A stretch of 14,542 nucleotides of DNA from Pseudomonadota bacterium. Lineage in GTDB: Bacteria > Pseudomonadota > Alphaproteobacteria > Sphingomonadales > Sphingomonadaceae. Under the pieces are notes generated by a model that was not told the origin of the DNA, made no database searches, and saw only the letters and a program-made list of their open reading frames with translations. The stretch covers positions 1-14,542 of the forward strand of contig JAFAEZ010000090.1 in the NCBI GenBank assembly GCA_023423775.1. The letters run 5' to 3'. The translations under genes were made by a program, and so were the position numbers. Positions 1 to 6,017 of this stretch are shown piece by piece; positions within the stretch are counted from its first letter, which is position 1; each line of letters starts with the position of its first letter.

Positions 1-554
1 CGCCGCCGGCGCGGCCGGTCGCCGCCGCCGCTCCCCGCCCGTCTGCCGAGCCGCGACCCTGGCTGGAAATCGAGTTCCGGCCGGGCAATGCGAGCGCGAC
101 CGCTGAGCAGACCATGCTCCAGTTCGAGCTGATCGTCCGCAACGCGGGCGACGCGCCCGCCCACCGCGTCCGCATCACCGGCCAGATGATGAACACGACG
201 CCCGACCTCAACGCCCGCCTCGATGAATTCTATGCCGAGGATTTCGAGCCTGTCGGACCGCCGCGGACTCTGGTGCCGGGCGCCGAGGAGAGCTTCAAGG
301 GCGCGTTGGCCATGACCCGCGAGGAGCTGAAGGTCATCCAGATCCAGGACCGCAGCCTGTTCATTCCGCTGGTCGCGGTGAACGTGCTCTACGACTGGGG
401 CGACGGCCGCAAGGGGCAGACCGCGCAATCCTATATCGTCGGCCGCGAGAACGATCCGCCGGCGGCCAAGATGGCGCCGTTCCGCCTGGACCTCGGGCCG
501 CGCGTCTACCGCAAGGTCGGCACCCGCCAGCACGATCTGAAACGGGTCGCCTGA
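1..554 (+). CDS. Conserved hypothetical protein, C-terminal part (5' end outside window)
   Basis: The reading frame is open from the left edge to the TGA at 552-554, giving 183 visible residues. It begins with a Pro/Ala-rich stretch of about 20 residues that looks like a flexible linker. A mixed alpha/beta domain follows; it contains LIVRNAGDAPAHRVRI, a pattern typical of a beta-sandwich (CARDB or Ig-like) domain, where a conserved N-x-G-D turn joins strands. A later hydrophobic strand (FIPLVAVNVLYDW) and a basic tail close the protein. An internal ATG at 114 is in frame, but homology-like sequence starts upstream of it, so I treat the gene as truncated by the window. The function is unknown. 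The proline-rich linker suggests an N-terminal anchor or membrane segment outside the window, which is inference only. Confidence 0.7.
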   Translation, partial: PPARPVAAAAPRPSAEPRPWLEIEFRPGNASATAEQTMLQFELIVRNAGDAPAHRVRITGQMMNTTPDLNARLDEFYAEDFEPVGPPRTLVPGAEESFKGALAMTREELKVIQIQDRSLFIPLVAVNVLYDWGDGRKGQTAQSYIVGRENDPPAAKMAPFRLDLGPRVYRKVGTRQHDLKRVA

Positions 555-613
555 CGAGTCACGGATCTGCAACGCGCCGGTAATCCTCCGGCAATGATGG
601 TGTGAGAGCCTGA

Positions 614-635
614 CATCCTGGTCACTTCCAGGATG
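614..635. repeat. Perfect 8-bp inverted repeat in the gap after the first gene
   Basis: CATCCTGG (614-621) and CCAGGATG (628-635) are perfect reverse complements around a 6-nt loop. A weaker 5-bp hairpin, GCCGG/CCGGC, lies just before it at 576-592. Neither is followed by a T-run, so a classical intrinsic terminator is not shown. The larger hairpin ends on the first base of the Shine-Dalgarno-like GGAG at 635-638 of the small ORF that follows, so it could also be a translational control element. Confidence 0.5.
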
Positions 636-644
636 GAGTCGGTC

Positions 645-737
645 ATGCTTTTCCTGCGTTCATCGCCTGACATTCACCGCGGCGGCTGGCCGTTGCTCGG
701 GCTGCTGCTGTTCTGGTCGACGCGGCACGCGCGCTAG
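645..737 (+). CDS. Possible 30-residue hydrophobic small protein
   Basis: This short frame has an ATG at 645 with GGAG at 635-638, six bases upstream, which is ideal spacing. It ends at the TAG at 735-737, three bases before the end of the converging response regulator. The peptide has a charged N-terminal third and a hydrophobic core (WPLLGLLLFW), then a basic end (STRHAR), which would suit a small inner-membrane peptide with the positive end inside. I do not recognise it. Support rests only on the ribosome binding site and the membrane-like composition, and a frame this short can arise by chance in GC-rich DNA. Confidence 0.3.
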   Translation: MLFLRSSPDIHRGGWPLLGLLLFWSTRHAR

Positions 738-740
738 CGC

Positions 741-1487
741 TCAGCCTCTGCCGGCAAGCGCCTTCACGTCGGCAATGTGGCTGCGGCCAATGCGTTGCTC
801 GCTGCCGTCCATGAGCCGCGCCGCCCAATGGCCCGCCGCGTCGCGGGTGAGGCCGACGATCGTGTCGCGGCGCAGGATCGCGGAACGGTGGACGCGGATG
901 AAGAGCTCCGGGTCGAGCTCGGCCTCCAATTTGGCGATGGTGCGGTAGATCAGCCAGCTGCGTCGGCCGACATGGAGCCGCATATAATCGCGCTCGGCGG
1001 TGATGCGGTCGACGTCGCGGACGGCGATGCGGACGAGGCCGCTCTGGTCGGGTACCCAGAATTCCTCGACATAGCGGCCCGGCGCCGCGCCGCGGCCTTC
1101 GCCGTCGCGCGCGAGGAGCTCGCGGGCCCGCTCCAGCGCGCGCGTCAGCCGCGCGGGATCGACCGGCTTCATCAGATAATCGACCGCGGCGACGTCGAAC
1201 GCCGAGACCGCGAAATTGTCGAACGCGGTGACGAAGATCACCGCCGGGTCGATGCGCGACGCGGAGAGGGCGCGTGCGACCTCGATCCCGTCCATACCCG
1301 GCATGGCGATGTCGAGCAGCATCACGTCGGGCTCGACCGCCTCGGCGATGCGCAGCGCCGCCTCTCCGTCGGAGGCGGTGCCGACCAGACTGACCCCTTC
1401 GCAGCGGGCGAGCAGGAGCTGGAGCCGCTCGACGGCGAGCGGTTCGTCGTCGACGGCGAGGACGCGCAGCGGTTGGGCTTCAGGCAT
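741..1487 (-). CDS. LytTR-family two-component response regulator
   Basis: This is a 248-residue protein with a CheY-like receiver domain (about residues 6-122) and a LytTR DNA-binding domain (about 139-245). The receiver has the acidic pair D13/D14, the phospho-acceptor D59 in MLLDIAMPG, T87 and K107 in YLMKP. The output domain has the family pattern ITAERDYMRLHV and FIRVHRSAILR. It should be phosphorylated by the kinase just upstream and then bind DNA as a dimer. Its ATG lies inside the end of the kinase gene: ATGCCTGA contains both the start codon and the kinase stop, so translation is probably coupled. The target genes are not evident from the sequence. The pairing with this kinase is near certain. 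Confidence 0.95.
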   Translation of the reverse strand: MPEAQPLRVLAVDDEPLAVERLQLLLARCEGVSLVGTASDGEAALRIAEAVEPDVMLLDIAMPGMDGIEVARALSASRIDPAVIFVTAFDNFAVSAFDVAAVDYLMKPVDPARLTRALERARELLARDGEGRGAAPGRYVEEFWVPDQSGLVRIAVRDVDRITAERDYMRLHVGRRSWLIYRTIAKLEAELDPELFIRVHRSAILRRDTIVGLTRDAAGHWAARLMDGSEQRIGRSHIADVKALAGRG

Positions 1488-2766
1488 TGCGGATCACCGG
1501 CATGATGACGTGGACCGTGTAGCCGCCTTCGGGATCGGGGCCGTGGAAGCAGCCGGCCTGGACCCCGTAGCGCGCGATCAGCCGTTCGCAGACATTCTTG
1601 AGCCCGACCCCGCAGGAGCTGTTTTCGTCATGCTCAGGCGGCGGCGCGTTGCCGTCGTCCTTGACCTTGATGTGAAGGCGGCCTGCCTCCTCATAGGCCG
1701 AGATGCGAACCGTCACCGTGCCGCGGGACTTGGCGACGCCATATTTGATCGCGTTTTCGACCACCGGCTGGAGGATCAGCACCGGCACGCGTACCGTGCG
1801 CAGCCCCTCGGGAACGTTGGTCTCGACCCTGAGACGGTCGGGAAAGCGAACCTGCTCGATGTCGAGATAGAGGCGCTGGAGCTTGATCTCCTCCTCGAGC
1901 GCGATGTCGGCGGTCGGATCGGCCGACAAGGTGGTGCGGAAGAAGGTGGAGAGGTTGATGATCATCCGCTCGGCGACCTCCCCCTTTTGCGAGAGGATCA
2001 GCGACGACAGCGAGTTGAGGGTGTTGAACAGGAAGTGCGGATTGATCTGGTAGCGGAGTGCACGCAGCTGCGCTTCCTGCGCCTCGCGGGCATAGGCCGC
2101 CGCGCGGTTGTCGGCGGCACGCAATTGCCGCGCATAGCTCATCGCGACGTAGAGCGCGGCCCAGGCGGCGAACAGGAAGTACCAGCTCAGCGATCCCTCG
2201 ATGATCGAGCGGAAGGCCATCTCGGCCTCGCTCATCCCCTTCCACATCGCGTCCATCTTGGAATCGTCGAGCGGCTTCATGATGTAGAAGATGAAATAGT
2301 TGAAGCCGGAGAAGGCGATCGACGCGGGGAGGCAGAGAAAGGCCGCTATTCCCGCCTTCATTTCCAGGCTGGCCAGGGCCAGCGGCCGCAGCGCCAGATA
2401 GACCAGGAAGGTGAGCGAGGCGCCGACCACGGCGGCGACGCCGCGCCGCGCGACGAGATCCCAGAATTCGGGATATTGCAGCACGATCGACCGCAAGGTG
2501 ATCAGCACCATGTAAAGCAGCCAGAAGCCGATGATCGACTTCACGGCGATGCCTATATCGGGCAGGCGGCGGACGACCGCGGAACGGGGCTGCAAATCCA
2601 TAGCCCCTGTTAACGCAGCATTCAGAGAAAAGCGTTGCCCCGCGGGGTCGTTGGCAGAAGCGCCGAGTGCCTTGGTCGAAAAGGCGCGTCCGGCCGGCGT
2701 GTAACCGGTCGCGTCCGGCCCGAAGAGACGGTCCAAATCCACGCGGTGATCGATACGATCGGCCAT
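1480..2766 (-). CDS. LytS/AlgZ-type membrane sensor histidine kinase
   Basis: This is a 428-residue kinase. The N-terminal 75 residues look cytoplasmic. Four hydrophobic segments follow (about 77-97, 108-128, 138-163, 191-210) and probably form the sensor. The catalytic part is of the His_kinase (PF06580) plus HATPase_c type: the H-box ALRYQINPHFLFNTLNSL places the phosphorylated His at 244, the N-box is VVENAIKYG (N338), and G-boxes are DDGNAPP (370-376) and GVGLKNV (386-392). The ATG at 2766 has a strong GGGGAGG ribosome binding site. An in-frame ATG at residue 56 is possible but has no such site. The signal is unknown; the family senses through its membrane domain. It overlaps the response regulator gene by 8 bp. 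Confidence 0.95.
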   Translation of the reverse strand: MADRIDHRVDLDRLFGPDATGYTPAGRAFSTKALGASANDPAGQRFSLNAALTGAMDLQPRSAVVRRLPDIGIAVKSIIGFWLLYMVLITLRSIVLQYPEFWDLVARRGVAAVVGASLTFLVYLALRPLALASLEMKAGIAAFLCLPASIAFSGFNYFIFYIMKPLDDSKMDAMWKGMSEAEMAFRSIIEGSLSWYFLFAAWAALYVAMSYARQLRAADNRAAAYAREAQEAQLRALRYQINPHFLFNTLNSLSSLILSQKGEVAERMIINLSTFFRTTLSADPTADIALEEEIKLQRLYLDIEQVRFPDRLRVETNVPEGLRTVRVPVLILQPVVENAIKYGVAKSRGTVTVRISAYEEAGRLHIKVKDDGNAPPPEHDENSSCGVGLKNVCERLIARYGVQAGCFHGPDPEGGYTVHVIMPVIRNA

Positions 2767-2792
2767 CCACCCTCCCCGGTGTGTGTTGCATG

Positions 2793-2798
2793 CTTATA
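2793..2798 (-). promoter_or_regulatory. Candidate -10 box for the kinase-regulator operon
   Basis: On the minus strand TATAAG lies 27 bases before the kinase ATG. A start site about 7 bases downstream would give a leader of about 20 nt carrying the GGGGAGG ribosome binding site (2771-2777). No good -35 box is visible at 16-18 bp, so the call is tentative. Confidence 0.35.
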
Positions 2799-2819
2799 GC
2801 GCATTTGCGGCGCGTGCAC

Positions 2820-2844
2820 CCGTTCCGTTTCGCACCGGGAACGG
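2820..2844. promoter_or_regulatory. Operator-like dyad between the kinase operon and the transglutaminase gene
   Basis: CCGTTCC (2820-2826) and GGAACGG (2838-2844) form a perfect 7-bp inverted repeat with an 11-bp centre in the divergent intergenic region. The arm spacing of 18 bp between equivalent bases is near two helical turns, as for a dimeric regulator. The right arm also supplies GGAAC followed 16 bp later by GGTT (2859-2862), one mismatch from the alphaproteobacterial EcfG general stress promoter (GGAAC-N16/17-CGTT), just upstream of the transglutaminase ribosome binding site. Confidence 0.35.
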
Positions 2845-2888
2845 AGTGGCCGGTGGACGGTTCGACCGGAGAAGGAGACCGGCACCGC

Positions 2889-3701
2889 ATGCGCCTGCAG
2901 ATCGACGCGACGCTCGACTATCATTTCCCCCAAAAAGCCGATGTGCTGCTGCAGCTCGAAGTGGCGCAGCTGCCCGACCAGGCCCTTGCGAGCGACCGGC
3001 TGACGGTGACCGGCGATACGCCGCTCGTCCCGGTGACTGGCCAAGACGGGATCGGCCGCCGGCTCTGGACCGCGGGCGAGGGCCGGTTCGAAGCGCGCTA
3101 CACAGCACTGGTCGACGTCGACCGCGCAGCCCCGGACCTGGCCCGGCTTGCGGCCGTGCCCCGACGCGAGCTGCCGGGCGACGTCATTCCCTATCTGTGG
3201 CCCAGTCGCTACTGCCAGTCGGACGCGCTCCAAGAATTCGCGGTCGAGCAGTTCGGCCATATCGAGGGCGGGGCGGCGGTGGCGGCGATGGCCGACTGGA
3301 CGCGCGACAGCATTCGCTACGAGCCCGGCTGCAGCGACGCCAGCACGACTGCGCACGACAGCTTCCGGCAGCGCCAGGGCATCTGCCGCGACTTCGCCCA
3401 TGTCTTGATCAGCTTCGTGCGGGCCTTCGACATTCCGGCGCGGATGGTCAGCGCCTATGCCTGGCGGCTCGACCCGCCCGATTTCCATGCCGTGGCCGAA
3501 GTCTATCTCGACGGCGGCTGGCATCTGGTGGACGCCACCGGCCTCGCGCCAGTCGAGGGCCTGGTGCGGATCGGCGTCGGCCGCGACGCCGGCGACATCA
3601 GCTTCATGACCGTGTTCGGCGGCAGCGCCGACCTGTGCCGACAGGAAGTGAGCGTGCAGCGCGTCGACGGCGGCGACGGCAAGGCAGCGGCGGTTAAGTA
3701 G
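2889..3701 (+). CDS. Transglutaminase-like cysteine protease family protein
   Basis: This is a 270-residue protein of the transglutaminase-like superfamily (PF01841) with the usual N-terminal beta domain (about residues 1-95). The papain-like catalytic triad is visible: C166 in GICRDFAH, H200 in DFHAVAEVYL and D215 in HLVDATG. Bacterial members with this architecture are usually predicted cytoplasmic peptidases or amidases; the substrate is unknown. No signal peptide is seen. I chose the ATG at 2889 because GAAGGAG at 2871-2877 lies upstream and the MRLQIDATLDYHF start matches the beta domain. Longer in-frame starts would run through the divergent promoter region. The gene stands alone between the kinase operon and a 279-bp gap. 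Confidence 0.9.
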   Translation: MRLQIDATLDYHFPQKADVLLQLEVAQLPDQALASDRLTVTGDTPLVPVTGQDGIGRRLWTAGEGRFEARYTALVDVDRAAPDLARLAAVPRRELPGDVIPYLWPSRYCQSDALQEFAVEQFGHIEGGAAVAAMADWTRDSIRYEPGCSDASTTAHDSFRQRQGICRDFAHVLISFVRAFDIPARMVSAYAWRLDPPDFHAVAEVYLDGGWHLVDATGLAPVEGLVRIGVGRDAGDISFMTVFGGSADLCRQEVSVQRVDGGDGKAAAVK

Positions 3702-3733
3702 TAACCGCAAAGCATCGCTAAGTAGTGACCGCA
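3695..3733 (+). repeat. Imperfect direct repeat, 15 bp at 24-bp period
   Basis: TAAGTAGTAACCGCA (3695-3709) recurs as TAAGTAGTGACCGCA (3719-3733), with one mismatch. The first copy spans the transglutaminase stop codon. It could be a tandem binding site or a small local duplication. Confidence 0.5.
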
Positions 3734-3980
3734 TCACAGCCGCGCCGGAAAAGGCTTGCGGCCGGAAACGGCTTTGAAGAAGCCGCGGAAATCATGGGTC
3801 GTTACGCAGGCGCTGTTGCGGAAAGGAGACATTTCCCCCCCCGCGAACGCCCTTGCCCATCTTTGACATTGCCGCCCGACTCCACTTCTGATTCTATTAT
3901 GAACGGGGGGCGAGGTTCTGGTTAAGCGCTTGGAAAACTTCGGCGCGTATGATCCTCGCCAGGGTAAAAGGAGTGGGATC
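3702..3980 (+). other. 279-bp non-coding gap upstream of the 182-residue hypothetical gene
   Basis: I see no supported gene here; the short frames lack ribosome binding sites and plausible composition. The gap holds the second copy of the 15-bp direct repeat, a 6-bp hairpin CGGCTT/AAGCCG at 3769-3785 that may end the transglutaminase transcript but has no T-run, an 8-base C-run (3835-3842), a 6-base G-run (3905-3910), and a candidate promoter at 3863-3892. The AAAGGAG ribosome binding site of the next gene is at 3967-3973. Confidence 0.6.
3863..3892 (+). promoter_or_regulatory. Candidate housekeeping promoter for the 182-residue hypothetical gene
   Basis: A perfect -35 hexamer TTGACA (3863-3868) is followed after 18 bp by TCTGAT (3887-3892), a 4/6 match to the -10 consensus. 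TATTAT at 3895-3900 is a better -10 but lies 26 bp away. A start near 3899 would give a leader of about 80 nt. Confidence 0.4.
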
Positions 3981-4529
3981 ATGGGTACGCAGACCAAGCC
4001 CGCCGAAGGCGCGCTGACCTTGGTCGAGATGAAGGAGTTTGCGGGCTTCGCCAAGGGCACGCAGCGGTACATCCGTCGCTCGCTCGACATCGGCCTTGGA
4101 CGTCGCAACGCCATGAAGCGCTGGTCCCGCGACGTCGGCGAGGCTGCCAGCATCCGCGCTCAGGCCCGCATCTACCAGCGGCTCGACCATATCCGCGACT
4201 ACGTCCCCGATGACAGCGGCCTCGACGTAATGGAGCCGATGATGGGCCCGCTCGTCACGATGAGCGCCTTCGACCTCGGCCAGGACCGGCTGCCCGATTT
4301 CGCGTCTTACCGCTTCCTCTACGAGCGCCTGATCGGCGCAGCGGTCCGGCCGTGGCTGCCCGCCGCCTTCTGCGCTGCCGCCGCGCTGCCGCACCTCCAT
4401 CCGGAGCGTCGGCGCAGCCTGCTCCAGTCGATCAGCGAAGCCGCAGCGACCGCCCCGGGCTGGTCGAACCGCGAGCCCGCCTTCTATCCGGAATGGGTCG
4501 AGAAGATCGAAGAGGATATGGCCCAGTAA
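3981..4529 (+). CDS. Hypothetical protein, 182 residues, unrecognised
   Basis: I do not recognise a family. The start at 3981 is well supported by AAAGGAG seven bases upstream; an in-frame TTG at 3930 lacks such a site. The N-terminal third is basic (RYIRRSLDIGLGRRNAMKRWSRD, shown here as residues 30-51), followed by a predicted helix with Arg/Gln repeats (about 58-75), an acidic patch (YVPDDSGLD), a hydrophobic Ala-rich helix around 119-136 that is too interrupted to be a clear membrane span, and an acidic C-terminus (EKIEEDMAQ). No signal peptide or Cys cluster is seen; the only Cys is at about 131. The gene has its own likely promoter and ends on a hairpin terminator shared with the converging methyltransferase. 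Codon use looks native. Confidence 0.8.
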   Translation: MGTQTKPAEGALTLVEMKEFAGFAKGTQRYIRRSLDIGLGRRNAMKRWSRDVGEAASIRAQARIYQRLDHIRDYVPDDSGLDVMEPMMGPLVTMSAFDLGQDRLPDFASYRFLYERLIGAAVRPWLPAAFCAAAALPHLHPERRRSLLQSISEAAATAPGWSNREPAFYPEWVEKIEEDMAQ

Positions 4530-4537
4530 TCGTGCGG

Positions 4538-4558
4538 GGCCGCCCTCAGCGGGCGGCC
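4538..4558. terminator. Bidirectional hairpin between the hypothetical gene and the methyltransferase
   Basis: GGCCGCCC (4538-4545) and GGGCGGCC (4551-4558) form a perfect 8-bp GC stem with a 5-nt loop. The hairpin lies 9 bases after the TAA of the plus-strand gene and includes the TGA of the minus-strand gene in its loop. Neither side has a long T-run, so it may act by pausing or by blocking exonucleases. Confidence 0.55.
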
Positions 4559-5502
4559 TCCACCACCGCGCCCACGGCCGCGATGCGCTCGACGTCCCGA
4601 TAGGACGGTCGGTCGAGCTCCTCCCCGAATATGTCCGGATCCAGCTCGCGATAGCGCAGCGTGCAGCTGAGCGCCGGCAGCTCGCGTTCCAGCGCGGTCC
4701 GCAGTTCGTCCTTTCCGTCGACAATCGCCACTCCGGTATAAAGCAGCATGCGGCCGCCCGGCTCCAGCCGCCGCGCCGCCGCCAGGGTCCAATCGAGCGA
4801 AAGGCGCGCCCCGTGCATGTCGCCGCCGTCGCGATAGGTGCGGCCGCTTTCGTCCATGATGAAAGGCGGGTTGGCGATCGCGAGGTCGATCGGCCCGGAT
4901 ACCGCCTCGATCCCCTCGCCCTCGACCAGCTCGACGTCGACGCCGGCATGGCGCGCGTTGACCGAGGCCAGCCGCAGCGCCGCCGGATTGACGTCGACCA
5001 AAGTGATGCGCGCGCCGGGTAGCAAAGCCGCCGCCATGATGCCGCCGACGCCCGCGCCGGCGCCGATATCGACCAGCCGGCGCGCGCCGGCGATGCGCGG
5101 GATTTCGGCCCGGATGAAATCGGCGAAGCGGTAGCTGTCGGGACCGAGGAAGACGCTTTCCGCGTCGTCGGTCGGATAGGCGGAATGAAGGAACAGGTGA
5201 CTGCCGATGCGCGAGACGCGGACGCCGCTCTTCAGCAGATCGCCTTCGCGCCGGGTCAATCCCGCCCTTTCGAGGAAGCCGAGCATCTCGGCTGGAAGCA
5301 AGGCGGGCCGGAAAGCAAGGCTCCAGCCGAATATGTCGCGCAGATCGCTCGCCACGACCTTGTCCGGACGGGCGACGACGCGGGTGTGGGTCGCCGGAGT
5401 AGGCGCCACGAAATCATAGCCGGCGCGTTCGAGCGCGGCGATCAGGTCCAGCAAAGCCGGTTCGGCGCCCGGTGCAAGATGCAAGCGACTTCCCCCTATC
5501 AT
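4546..5502 (-). CDS. Class I SAM-dependent methyltransferase (small-domain, NPPF type)
   Basis: This is a 318-residue protein. The C-terminal two thirds form a Rossmann methyltransferase: the glycine-rich SAM motif I is VDIGAGAGVGG (144-154), an acidic strand end (LVDVNP, about 168-173) should hold the ribose, and motif IV is IANPPF (209-214). NPPF/NPPY marks enzymes that methylate amino groups on nucleic acid bases or Gln side chains (MTS family, relatives of PrmC and RsmC). The N-terminal 130 residues are probably a substrate-recognition domain. The exact substrate cannot be read from the sequence. I chose the ATG at 5502. A GTG at 5559 would add 19 residues but lacks a ribosome binding site and runs into the osmC promoter region. 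It diverges from osmC. Confidence 0.85.
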   Translation of the reverse strand: MIGGSRLHLAPGAEPALLDLIAALERAGYDFVAPTPATHTRVVARPDKVVASDLRDIFGWSLAFRPALLPAEMLGFLERAGLTRREGDLLKSGVRVSRIGSHLFLHSAYPTDDAESVFLGPDSYRFADFIRAEIPRIAGARRLVDIGAGAGVGGIMAAALLPGARITLVDVNPAALRLASVNARHAGVDVELVEGEGIEAVSGPIDLAIANPPFIMDESGRTYRDGGDMHGARLSLDWTLAAARRLEPGGRMLLYTGVAIVDGKDELRTALERELPALSCTLRYRELDPDIFGEELDRPSYRDVERIAAVGAVVEAAR

Positions 5503-5531
5503 CGTGACGGCTCTGCAACGCTCGAGCGGTG

Positions 5532-5556
5532 CGAACTTTCCATCGCGTCGGCCGTT
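5532..5556 (+). promoter_or_regulatory. Candidate EcfG (general stress response) promoter for osmC
   Basis: CGAAC (5532-5536), a 16-bp spacer and CGTT (5553-5556) match the alphaproteobacterial EcfG consensus GGAAC-N16/17-CGTT at 8 of 9 bases with correct spacing. Initiation about 7 bases on gives a leader of about 23 nt containing the AGGAG ribosome binding site at 5575-5579. OsmC-type genes are common members of stress regulons, which fits. Confidence 0.5.
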
Positions 5557-5585
5557 CACGAAGGACCAGCAAGCAGGAGCGGCAC

Positions 5586-6014
5586 ATGATCACTCGCACG
5601 GCATCGGCGCGCTACGAAGGCTTCGGCAAGGAGGGCAAGGGGTATGTCTCGACCCAGTCCGGCGTGCTTTCCGACAATCCCTACGGCTTCAACACCCGTT
5701 TCGAGGACGCGCCCGGGACCAATCCCGAGGAGCTGATCGCCGCCGCCCACGCCGCCTGCTTCACCATGGCGCTGTCGTTCGCGCTCGCCAAGGAGGGTTT
5801 GAGCGACGGCACGCTCGAAACCACCGCGCGCGTGAAGCTCGACAAGGACGGTGACGGCTTCAAGGTCAGCCGGTCCGACCTCAGCCTTCAGGCGACGATC
5901 GAAGGTTTGGACCAAGACCGCTTCCGCGCGATCGCCGAGGACGCCAAGGCGAACTGTCCGATCTCGAAGTTGCTCAACGCCGAGATCACGCTGGAGGCGG
6001 ATCTCGCCGACTGA
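5586..6014 (+). CDS. osmC: OsmC-type organic hydroperoxide peroxiredoxin
   Basis: This is a 142-residue protein, the normal length for OsmC. The two redox cysteines are C58 in AAAHAACF and C124 in ANCPISKLLN, at nearly the same positions as in E. coli OsmC; R38 and E49 fit the conserved active-site residues. The family reduces organic hydroperoxides with thiol reductants in the cytoplasm. The NPYGFNTRFEDAPGTNPEEL segment at 31-50 is typical of OsmC proper rather than Ohr. AGGAG lies six bases before the ATG at 5586. An EcfG-like promoter sits upstream, so stress induction is likely. It converges on the M20 gene with only 3 bp between stops. Confidence 0.95.
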   Translation: MITRTASARYEGFGKEGKGYVSTQSGVLSDNPYGFNTRFEDAPGTNPEELIAAAHAACFTMALSFALAKEGLSDGTLETTARVKLDKDGDGFKVSRSDLSLQATIEGLDQDRFRAIAEDAKANCPISKLLNAEITLEADLAD

Positions 6015-6017
6015 GCG

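Noticed and set aside
731..740. 10-bp palindrome GCGCTAGCGC next to the response regulator stop
   Set aside because: Short GC-rich self-complementary words are frequent at this base composition, and it has no loop, so it is not a convincing terminator or site.
1216..2613. Plus-strand open frame of 465 codons
   Set aside because: It lies opposite the histidine kinase and regulator, which have full motifs; it is a GC-rich shadow frame without a ribosome binding site.
3725..3925. Short plus-strand frame in the 279-bp gap
   Set aside because: It has a GTG start with no ribosome binding site, no recognisable pattern, and overlaps the candidate promoter.
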